The notes below the pieces were generated by a model. It saw nothing but the letters and a program-made list of their open reading frames with translations. It did not search any database and was not told the origin of the DNA. Shown here in pieces: positions 46,910 through 64,000 of a DNA stretch of 64,000 nucleotides (the stretch's first letter is position 1; every line of letters starts with the position of its first letter). Origin of the DNA: Prunus persica (taxonomy: Eukaryota; Streptophyta; Magnoliopsida; Rosales; Rosaceae). The stretch lies in the NCBI RefSeq assembly GCF_000346465.2, contig NC_034009.1:5231269-5295268 (forward strand). The letters run 5' to 3'. Both the position numbers and the translations under genes were made by a program.

Positions 46910-48463
46910 GGCTCTCCCACCACCACTTTTCAGTGACCATTTCTTGTCTCCTTGCAGGATTGACAACTGAAACTCTTGTCACTTGGCCATTCCAGGTGAC
47001 TCAAAACATACACCTCTCTTAAAAAACACTCGAGTAAGAAAAGGAAAAGCTCTCGAGGGAGAGTTGACCAAGACTGACTCCATCTTGATTGGTTGAGAAA
47101 AAACCACGCATGAATAATTGTTTTTCAAGAACAAGTTTTGTCAACTTAAAGACAAATAAAAGAATTTCGTCCGAAATTTTTTCATGCGAATATACTTGAG
47201 AAGGCCTATTTTAATACTCATACGACAAATATATATTGTATTACTTCCCTTTCGTAAACTACTTATTCCTTCTTGATAATGTGGCATGCACGTCTAGAAT
47301 GGAGATCTGAAGACAGCCACTGTGACTGAAATAATTGAGTCCCACGTGTGGCATAATTATGTGATTATTCCAACCTTTTTCTTCATCAGAATTATAACAT
47401 GGTACGTGCTTGAATTTTTTTAACTTGATCGATCATGAGAAGCAAAGGGACATGATTTTCATGATTTTTATGATCCAGAAATCATATCCTGAATCTTTTG
47501 GTGAAAAAGCCCTAGAAATAAGACATGAACTGCAAACAAGTATTTTGGTTTAATACCATAAATAAATAAATGGTTGTACATAGGCCGGAAGTTGAACTAA
47601 TTAACCGAATCAAACTTACACTTTGCACTACACCTAATTTTAATTTATTATTATTGTTTTGGTTAAAAGTGATGGAAACTTTCATTAAAAACGAGTAATA
47701 AGGTTTACATCTTGATGACAACCACTGTTTCTAGCAACATAAAGAGAAGAACTTAAATTAAAAGCACACCGTGGCGGTATCCTAAATCTATTACGAATTG
47801 CCAAGTTTAAAAATTAAAATATATGGCAATGAGTGATTGACTCAGGATAGCCTTACAATGGTATCCCTGATATAAGTAAGTTTTTCTCCAACATAAGCGG
47901 CGACTACATGCGCAATCTCATACAACGAGTCAGAACATAAGAAAACTTAACATGTCACTATGAACATCTGATTAATCAGGTAAGAATTTGATGAGTTGAG
48001 TATAAATGAAGTCAAAACTTTCAGTCGAAAATTGATCACTAGTGAGTTTAAAGGGGCAACGTTTAGAGTGTTTGAAAGGTAAAAAGTTTAAATAAGGTGG
48101 TAAATTAAATTAAATTTCATGGAAAATTTTCCATAAATGATCTAATCCATGCAAAGAGTATATAAATTAAGGTGGGAATATTGGTGATTTACAGTCAAAG
48201 TATAATAGCTAGACAGATTGCAATATGGAATAATAAGCCATGGAAAAAGGGGTAAAGGAAATGGAGAAAAAGAGGCCTCCTCCTGCAGTGCAGTGCAGAT
48301 AGTTTTTAAAGCTTTTGTTACTGAAATCTAAGAGACCGATTAAAGTGGGTGACCGGAAAGTAAAGAAAGTGAAAGAAAACATAAAAAAGAAAAGAAAAAG
48401 GTATTTTGATCAAAGTATGTTCCTTTCCGTTCTTTGCTTTTTTTTCTTTCTCCAGTTTCTTTC

Positions 48464-48515
<52 letters not shown>

Positions 48516-49504
48516 CATATTTGCATGCCGATTGCCGATAGACAAATATTTGACAGCCCAACCCATATCATCATTACTGCCACTGTATCTTCTTTTGCTC
48601 CCTAATCCCCATGAAGTTTGAACATGAATTTTCTCTCACCCTTTTTCATCTTTTTTGCTCCAAAAAGAAACAAAAGAATTTCATAAAATTTATGGAACAA
48701 CTTGCTGACACCTATATCATACACCTTGGCTTTGATCGATGAGGGAAAAGGAGATTCTAAAAACTATAGTCTTGCAGATATTGACACCCAAAAAAAAACA
48801 AGCTTGCCAAAGATGGCTTCACAGTTACATCTCCTCATCAAATGGATGAGATCAGCTTTTGTAAATTGATGTTAAGTTTTTAGTTATAATATTGAGGATT
48901 TGGGAAGTTGATAGATCAGTCTTAGTTATAAAGTTTCATTTGTGGAATCAATATATGCTTAAACAAAATTAGTAGAGGGCCTGCATGCATGAACTTATTT
49001 TGGCTATGATCACCAAAGGATGAGCTTATTTCGGTCCTACAATTTGTTGAGTATCCTTAGCAAACTATTTTTTCCTTTCAAAATTCCCTTTTTTTAAAAC
49101 CCTTTGACTTATATCAAACATTAACAAAATGAAATAAAAGAAAAAACCTAAGAAGAGGAAGATCGGATTTTGGTGCTCGGCTCTACCCACCACTCCTATA
49201 GGCCTGTTTTAGAGCGTCTCCACAAAAAGTAACCGGTTAGGTTGACTTTGGAAACGCTACTGAGGACCTGTTGAAGAATGAAAAACGTCCGCTAACGCCC
49301 ACAGGATAAGATCTTTTTTAGATCAGCAACGAATGTCTTGTATTTATGAAGAAAGATTTCTCCCCGGGTTTAGACCCTGAATGCCATTCTGGAACAAGAG
49401 AAGGCTTGTGATGTTACTGTTGTTACGATTGGAGAACCGTACGTAGCGCCTAAACTAATTCCTTATGTCCTGATTTTTACTGAAACTTAAAAAAAATTTT
49501 AAAG

Positions 49505-49545
<41 letters not shown>

Positions 49546-51589
49546 CAATGTCTTTTATTGCTCTACATCAATGCCTTTTACTCCTAAAATGAACTTCTTC
49601 TTCCTTTTTGGTCAGATCCCCTATTAAAACTTACAATCCAAATCCCTGAGCAAGTAAAACACCAAAACAATCAAGTTCCTACGTCAACCCCGAAAAAAAA
49701 AAAAAAAAAAAAAAAGGAAAAAAAGAGCAAGTTCCCAAATTCATGACAGTAGGACAGATATATTTTTGTACATATAGCCTGTTTTATTCTCTTTTGGGCA
49801 TTTCTTTCTCTCCTATTTTTCTGACAGTTAGGAATAATACAAAAATAAAAAAAGCAAATTGCTAACAGAAAGATGGTCAGGCAGGCATGTAGCTAGGACT
49901 CTCCCGATATGCAGCTGTGAGCTGATAATAATTGATGGACAAAAGCTTACTTCCATGTCTGATCTGCTGAGCTAGCTACCTCCATTTATAATTGAAGGAC
50001 AAAAGGCAGAGAAGTAGACATTGGGATGGCATATATGCACACAACAAAACAAAGCCTAGCTAGCAAGTACCCTCTAAGTCTAAGCTTCTAGCTGCTAGCG
50101 CAAAGGCCACAACAAAACAAAACCTGCCTCAGACTTGTGCTGGTTTTAAAATAGACCCTTCAAACTGATCACTGCTCAGAAGTATGTGATGGGTTTAAAC
50201 TAGGCCTTTCCCACAATGTGCGTCAAGTTGCTAGCTTTGGAATAGACTTCTCACGGGGCTTGTTAGCAGTATATGTTGCGTAAATGAATCCCCCATTGCA
50301 TTGCATGCCATACAATTAACATGGACCACCCCAAAATATATACATGTAATCTCGGTACGTAATAATAATGTTAGAGTCATTAAATTTATTCATTAAATAC
50401 AGGCGGACGAGATGTACCATGTGATCGTACTACTACCGTACTATTCTATAATCGTTCTATTTAAACTAAGCAAATATATTAGATTCATCCAAAAATAGTA
50501 AAGCTTCCAAACTTGTAGCTACTGACAACACATAACCACTCAAGCATATAGGGGGTAATATGAACGGGCAATGTAGCTCATTGCTCAGCCTTTACCCCAT
50601 ACTTTAACGGAAGGAGAGCGCTTTTGAGTCAAAGTAAAAGAAGAATATTAAAAGGTGATGACCCAAATCAAAATCGTAAAAATTAGGTCTTCTTATTCTT
50701 CGCCATTTTATATTTTTTTTGTATTATATTATTATTGAATCGAAGAAGCAAAGAAGAGTTAAACAAAGGCGTTATCCGATGTCTCTGAAGGGACAAGAAG
50801 AACACGATGTTAATCTGAAAAGATTCCATAAAATTTACATCAACATATTGTCAATCTATCTCTGTCAAGAAAGAAAAAAACAACATATATATATATATAT
50901 ATATAGAGTAAATCTCAACGGGAATAAAAATCTGCATGTCACTGCCTGCATGCCTATATTTAATTCAGACCAGTCGGGGTGACATTGACAAAGATTTGAG
51001 AGATACCAACTACCCGTGGTACAAAATTCTTACCCTTAAATGAGAAGTAAAGATGATTCAGTGTAATACAATAGTTCTTGCTAAAATATGAAAATTATGA
51101 GAGAATATTTGTTTGTGGGAATTTTCTGTGTATTCTTCTCCTTGTAGGAGGTCATATTTATAATACAACGAAACCTAAATAGGCAAGTAAATAATAAATT
51201 CCTAAATCTATTTGCAGTAGGAAATCAGAAATTAAAGTAAATCAATTACAATTATAATAGGAATTCTTGGTGTGTAAGGAAAGTAAGTCAATATCCACAA
51301 GTCACGCCAACAGTTCTTACTTCTTCTTCTTCTTTCTTTTTTTTTCTTTTTTTTTTTATAAAAAAAATAACAGAATGAAGGCCTTGAGATTTTTGACTAG
51401 ATGAACATCTTTCAATTGAAATATAGATTAATGCGATCACAATAATGTTTGGTGCCATTGTACTAATTAAAACCTTGAATCAAGCTACAAATAAAATACC
51501 TACTCATGTAATGCCATTACGTACGAAGTTTGCACTGCACTGCGAAAGTCCTTCTATTTGGTTTTAAAAACTATATGATTTTAGTTTAG
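46910..51589. other. Gene-poor stretch with microsatellites
   Basis: No gene recognised. Contains (CT)n at 48467-48513, interrupted (GA)n at 49505-49545, an A run at 49693-49715 and (TA)n near 50885-50904. Short frames only. Confidence 0.5.
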
Positions 51590-51822
51590 ATGTTCTATTT
51601 GAGGATTGTAACAAGTAGTTTTTTTGGGTATGATTCTAGGGGACTGGGGGGGTGCTCTATCAAGGCTTGTTTTGCAGTCGAAAGGGTAGACCACTTGTTT
51701 GGTCCGATGACTGAACCTTTATGTGTAGAGATATTAGTCTAATCTTGTAGAACATAGTCCGGTTTTTGTACTTGTTTACTTTTTCCCATCAATAAAACTT
51801 ATCGCTGATTAAAAAAAATGAT
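51590..51822 (+). mobile_element. LINE 3'-end fragment with A tail
   Basis: Ends TTTTCCCATCAATAAAACTT, then ATCGCTGATTAAAAAAAA, the typical 3' terminus of plant LINE elements. The segment upstream is not clearly coding. The 5' boundary is uncertain and no target duplication was found. Confidence 0.5.
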
Positions 51823-54800
51823 AAAATAAAATATAGAGGAGTCGATCTAGGGCTTATACAATTCCAAGAGTAGAGTACTTATTCCTCACACTCATTATTG
51901 GTCAGAATTCAAGTTTTAAGTTTTATTTTTTCCTCCCTTGAATCAAAAGAAGAGAGGATCGAGTCTTTCAACTATTTTAAGATGAAGACATAAAACATAA
52001 ATGTTATAATATTCTTATGCACAACATGAACCTAATAGCTATGGAAATTATTAAGTTGTAAAACACATATCCAACTATTTAAGTTCAAGATGTTTCAACT
52101 TAATTACTCTGAGATGGGATGGTTTGCAGCCACTACACTACTAGACATCACATTGCTACACATTTAACATTTTGGGGGCAGAATAAAGGACACCTATTGC
52201 ATATGTCGCCAAGTCAACACATTTATAGGCTATATAGCCAATGATGGCACCCTCTTCCCCTCTTCTCCTCGCAAGGACCATACATTTAAGTGCTTGGAAA
52301 AGATAAGATAAGGAAAAAGAAAAGAGCAACACAATTTTATTCTATTTTCTGTATGTTTTACAACAAGAAGACTTAAATGTATTTCAAGTTAAATTTTAGC
52401 TAGGTATAATTGGAGATATGAAGAGAACCAGTCACAAGTTTCCAGCTCACATACTCACCCCTAGCAGTCATGGTGATCAATGTTAGAGTGAAAGCAAGAA
52501 AGAAAAGAGAAAGTGGATTTTTGTTATGAACGACTTGTACTAATTGCACTACATAATCAGATATAAACCACATACAAATAATACTCTTTTTTTTGGTCAA
52601 TTAGCAAACTAATTTAGAAGATATTTAAAACTGTTATGTCCAGTAAATTCAAAGGATATTGCGTGTTTCCTTTCTGCAAATCACGGTTTGATACATGTAC
52701 AAAACTAACTCATGAAAAACAAAAAATACAAAACTTTTACACAGCATGTCATTAACAGGAATGTAAGAGTTCCTCCTTACAAAAAAAGGAGGGAAATATT
52801 TTCTATATTCGAAGTACACAGTTCTTCGAAGATCTACTATACCAAAAAAATGGTTAATGACCAAATAATCCCCTAATATATATGTGTGGCAGTAACTTTG
52901 AGGCAAAAGCTTTGGAGGTCGCGTTATTCAATTAGGACCAAAAAGGTACTGTAAGTGTACAGACCACTATTATAGTCAAAAGTTTTCTTCTACCTTTTAC
53001 ATCTGTTTTTGGATCTCTTTATTCAGTAAATAATAATTATATTTCGGTTTTATTTTTATTTAAATCCTTGGATAGAGGATCGAATCGAAAAAAGCTTTAT
53101 CCGTATCTCACATTTTTATGTCTTTGAGGCTCTCTATATATTGGGCTCTCCCTGCTATGTTAATTCCCTTTCTCTGTCTTAAACATGAATTCCCACTAAG
53201 ATGACAAAGCAATTAAAAAGAAGGGTTATTAGTAAAAGATCAATTAAAATTTTGTTACAATGTACCATTTTATAATCTAACTTTGTCAATTTTTTGGTTT
53301 AAAGTTGTGTGTCATTCGCATGTGATACTTTTAAAGAGAATGTTAATCTTCAAAATATTGATAGAGTTTATCCGAAAATTATCAACACGAACGTGTATGG
53401 ATTGTTACTGAATTTAGCATTTATACTTTAAACACAAAGACTGCACTTTTTCTTCTTCTTTATTTTTTTTTTAATTTTTTATAAATGCAAGTGATATTGG
53501 GAAGGGAAAAATCGAATGTAGAACCTTAAATGCAGGGGTAAATGTTCTTAACCACTTCAACTACAAACCCCTTATTATTGCACATAATATTATAGGTTAC
53601 ATAATAAATCACCTATAGAGAAAGATGAAATAAACCTTTGGAATGTGGGAGAATAGAAGGGAATGTGGGAAAACGCCAAAGGGAAAGAATCCAATTCCCC
53701 TAACATTCCTTAATGTCTCTGATGCCACACAACAAAACAAGGTCCCTTTGAAGTTTGAAGAACGCATGCCTTATCAGGCTGACACAAAAACACACACACA
53801 CATCCCCCTAATGTAAAAATGGCCCATCTCTCTATCTCTCTCTCTCTCTCATGTATATATTGGCTCACCTTTTCAAGCTCCCAACATGGATTCTCTTTGC
53901 CAGTGCAAAACCCATCACCTCTCTCAAGAGATAGTACTAGATTTTATTATCACACTTTTTCTCCTTTCATCATCTTTAAATACTTATGTGAGGAGAGAGA
54001 GAGAGAGTGAGAGAGAAAGAGAGAGAGAGAGATTATATATTATATCGTCTACTTTTATTTTGCATGGGAATTTAAGGGCTAGCTAGTGATCATCGATCCT
54101 TTTGAGTCAGTATACAATAATATATAGAGAGCATAGATAGTTGAAGAACTTTTATATATAAGAGAGCCCCACTCCCACTCTTGAAGTCATCATTGCAAGT
54201 GAGGTGGGTGGGGATGGATGGGCTGCTTTTTGCTTTGTTCGATCATACTTTTTTTTTTTTTTTTTTTTTTTTTGGGTTCTTTGGTATTGGTAGGGTTGTT
54301 GAAGGGAATGTTTCTTTGCTTGGGCTTGTAAATTTTCTCGATTTTATCTTTAAGCCTCCACTTGTCTTGAATTTGACCACCTGTGTGTGAAATGGAGGAA
54401 CATTCAGGCACAAGCTCTGCTTGTCGCTATCTAATTAATTAATCATTAATTTGCAGTATTTATTTATATACAATTCTGATCATTTGCTGTGGCACTATTC
54501 CTTTGATCATTAACATTCTCTGATGATGTTGTGTTTCATTTGTTCATATATGAACAAAATACTGTGATGATGAAGTCACATGTCACATTCTTTGATGACC
54601 AAAATTCATGAAAGGTGTATTAACTGGCTCTTAATTAGGTGAGTGATATTTTAATTTCTTTCAAGTTAAAAAGAGGTCTCGGGTTCGAAATCATAACTTG
54701 CAAAACCATTAATAATGATACGGAAACTGGGATTGTTTGGAGAAATTTTTTTATGAGCACAAAGAGACTCCTTTTTACAAAAGAAAGGGGGAGAAAAACA

Positions 54801-55643
54801 AAGAAAGTGACTTCTTTGGCTGCAGTTACAGTTGTGAAATATGCAGTCACTCAGTTATGTACTGATTACAAATCAACAGTTTTGATTCTTGTACAACTTT
54901 ATACACATAAAAGCCATGCATAAAGCTGTATCTACATCATTGATATATACCATGTGTTTCTTGTAATTAAATTCTTAACTTTTGTTCACAGAAAACAAGC
55001 ATTACAAATTTTATTTGGGGCCGGTGACAGTGATGATCTTAAAAGAGAAAAAAAAAAAAGGAAAAAAAGAGAGAGAAACTGGCCTTAAGATCCCTTGCTT
55101 TTGGACATAAGTTTGGATCATTGTGTTCATAATCTATCTAATCGAATCCAATTGATCATAGAATACGTGTTATATATGGTGTTGAATCATCCGAATGTTT
55201 ATTACATGGGCATCCTTTATGTTTCTGATCCTAAGATGTAAACCTCTGCAACTACAACAATGCTGCTATAATATTCCAACAGAAATAAGATAGTCTACTT
55301 AAATTTTCTGTGATGATACAATGCTTATGGCCGAAACGAAATCTCTTAATCGTAGGGTTTGAGGTATATAGGGTTTAGGATTTATACTGAAAAGAGAATG
55401 AAAGGCTGAAACAAAAATCATGGATTTTGGCCATAAGCACATCATCAGAATAGAAATATAGAGGGTTGAACCCGTTCTAATATTCTACAGTCTATAGTTA
55501 CACACCAAGTAGGAGCTGAAGGGCAGCCCATCTGTTTCCGGCACAGCAGTTCACCATCACCCCCACATAACTGAATTGCTTGATTGCCTTCAAATCTGGT
55601 TGAAAATGGGGACCTATGGACTTGAAGTTTATCAAGTATGGAA
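51823..55643. other. Gene-poor stretch downstream of MNS
   Basis: No gene recognised. Holds (CT)n near 53826-53850, (GA)n at 53992-54033, a short GC-rich hairpin at 54167-54213 and a 25-T run at 54249-54273. The last few hundred bases may be the 3' UTR of the MNS gene. Confidence 0.45.
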
Positions 55644-62373
<6,730 letters not shown>

Positions 62374-63123
62374 TTTTGGGTTTATTTTTATTTGTTGAGA
62401 AAAAAATAAAAAATAAAAGAAAAATGAGTGAGATTTGAGGTAGAAATGAGAATGAAAGCTTTTCGCTTTTGGAACTTTGATTGGCTGCCAAAATGGAAAT
62501 GGAAAGTCGTTGGTTTGATTTTGAACTTGGAAGAATGGCGTACTGAGTGGGACGGAGAGAGTCTACGTGGATTGGGCTGGAAACGTTTGGGCCTTACCAA
62601 ACTTTAACTTGGTTCCTAGCCCATATTTAAAAACTTTTTCACTATTAGTGCTACGCCAGGAGGGAGTTCAAACTCTGGTGCGACGGAGTGGGTTTATTGT
62701 CCGAATCAACTGGTCTAACTTCCGTCTGCATAATATACGCGTGATATTGAGAGACGGATGAATACTCTTTAATCCCTTGAACTATATATGCTTCGTTTTG
62801 TTCCAGACATATTTTAAATCATTACTTGCAATGTGTTTCAACATTTTTAATCTTAGGGATTATCGGTGTTGGTTCATTTTCTTGGAGAAACAGTCAGTTT
62901 ATTGCAACCATTCAAAATTTAAAAAAATGACATTAACTAATGCACTTCGCCATCTACCCCCTGATATGCCAGTCAAGACTTCAAATTTCCGTAACCTCAT
63001 TGTCCAAGTCGTGCAACAGAGAGGCAGGCCAAAGAGAGCCACTCAAAACACCACAAACAAAACCATCAATCTAGCATTTGACATATAGTACAGTACAATG
63101 AACTTGTTTCCACCCATCTACAT
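62374..63123. other. Intergenic DNA between the At-4/1-like gene and MNS
   Basis: About 750 bp holding the MNS leader and promoter and the 3' UTR of the upstream same-strand gene. A plausible MNS leader runs from 62374 to about 62560; no clear TATA box stands out. A 103-codon plus-strand frame at 62777-63088 lacks known domains and looks like chance. Confidence 0.45.
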
Positions 63124-64000
63124 CTAGCCCTCATCTGAATGAGGAAACTTGCGCTTTAAGATCTCATTCTCCTTCCTCAGCTTCATAATCTTGGTCTTAA
63201 GTGTTTCAACCTGCCAAATCGAATTCGAATCTCGTTGCTGCTCAACGAGCTTTGATCTGCTAACCAGCACTAAGGGTAGCAGCAAACAAATCATTAGTTT
63301 TTGGCAGGCCAAAACAACCACCAAGAAATGACATGTAAAATAATTTGAATAGCAAGAGAAACTGAAAGCAACCTCACACTCACATTCCTTCTGTAAGTCC
63401 TGGAGTTTTTTACTCGACTCATTTTTCTCCTCCTGTTCAATTGCAAGACAGTCCTTTAAATCCTGAATCTCCAGAATATCTGCAAAGGAACAATTATCCA
63501 ATTGATCAACATGAGCATGCTGTACCTGGTAGGTACTTGCTAACAGAGATAAAAACGAAAGGAGTTCATTGGGACCTCACATTTTGATTCCACATCTAAC
63601 TGCACATGATCCAACCTGCTTGCTAGAACATGCAGATGGGATTTATGAGCTGCTAAATCCCGTTGAAGGTGATCAATGGTTGCTTCATTTGTCGCCTTCT
63701 CAAGCATAAACCCTCTGATATAAGCAAACAGTATTAACATTTTACGTAGAGTAAATTTCTTTCCCTACACATTCTAAGTTCGTCAAACTGTGGATTGAAA
63801 CTATACTTTTAAACACGGTTTCATCTATATTCATTGATTCAAATTGACGGTCGGTTTCATCTATATTCATTGATTCAAATTGACGGTCTAACAATGTAAC
63901 ATACCTGCTACGAAGACTACTCTTAATACACGTAGATAAAAACCATATATTTAGACAAGATTTCATCTTGACAGTCTGATAACATCCCATACTCGCTATA
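63124..64000 (-). CDS. At-4/1-like coiled-coil protein, 3' part (partial at window edge)
   Basis: Exons read on the minus strand, last to first: 63124-63256, 63380-63479, 63581-63714 and, tentatively, a 17-nt exon at 63905-63921; earlier exons lie beyond the window or cannot be placed. The joined protein reads SSLRSR, GFMLEKATNEATIDHLQRDL, AAHKSHLHVLASRLDHVQLD, ILEIQDLKDCLAIEQEEKNE, then VETLKTKIMKLRKENEILKR and ends FPHSDEG. It is almost entirely heptad-like coiled coil. The order and wording of motifs match my memory of Arabidopsis At-4/1, a cytoplasmic coiled-coil protein first found as a partner of a plant-virus movement protein; its cellular role is unclear. The assignment is from memory, so the symbol is left empty. 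Confidence 0.7.
63817..63888. repeat. Perfect 36-bp tandem duplication
   Basis: Two identical head-to-tail 36-bp units (63817-63852 and 63853-63888), each starting GGTTTCATCTATATTCATTG. They lie in the intron next to the small exon of the At-4/1-like gene. The perfect match suggests a recent duplication or an assembly artefact. Confidence 0.9.

Noticed and set aside
52130..52160. CACTA-type transposon end (ACTACACTACTAGACATC)
   Set aside because: A single CACTACTAG-like word with no matching inverted partner or 3-bp duplication.

Overview
This window is nuclear DNA from a flowering plant. The evidence is many-exon genes with GT-AG introns, AT-rich intergenic DNA, plant-only gene families, and plant LINE, copia, hAT, Tourist-like and SINE repeats. 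Four protein families point to a eudicot. The many GA/CT microsatellites and the sequence style fit a woody rosid such as Rosaceae, but the species cannot be fixed from sequence alone.

Layout. 0-18 kb is repeat-rich. It holds one small single-exon gene on the minus strand (zinc-ribbon-like protein, 3116-3319), an isolated 160-bp cluster of bZIP/G-box sites at 6081-6238, a dense string of small transposons (6.7-9.5 kb and 11.3-12.0 kb), and a LINE wreck containing a truncated copia element (about 13.98-17.42 kb). 18.18-29.75 kb is a complete 21-exon plus-strand gene for the CLEC16A-like protein TRANSPARENT TESTA 9/GFS9. 34.57-38.88 kb is a complete three-exon minus-strand SMXL4/5-type gene, with its leader and TATA box to about 39.24 kb. 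39.3-55.6 kb is a gene-poor stretch with microsatellites, two Tourist-like MITE neighbours, an 872-bp hAT element and short retroposons. 55.64-62.37 kb is a complete 13-exon minus-strand class I alpha-mannosidase gene (MNS1/2 type). From 63.12 kb to the edge lies the 3' part of a coiled-coil protein gene resembling At-4/1, also on the minus strand.

The coding models were joined by hand from splice sites and reading phase. TT9 (831 aa), SMXL (1058 aa) and MNS (553 aa) each stay open across every junction and have near-normal family length. The genes do not form a pathway: their roles are endomembrane/vacuolar trafficking (TT9), nuclear repression linked to phloem development (SMXL4/5), Golgi N-glycan trimming (MNS) and an unclear coiled-coil function (At-4/1).

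I found no clearly new biological system. The most informative non-gene signals are three hAT-type insertions with perfect 8-bp target duplications (one nested in a Tourist-like MITE), recurring MITE neighbourhoods 38 kb apart, SINE insertions inside TT9 and MNS introns with perfect target duplications, the LINE/copia chimera, the orphan G-box/TGACGTCA cluster, and a long overlapping upstream frame on the zinc-ribbon gene. No CRISPR array, rRNA, tRNA or known microRNA was recognised by eye.
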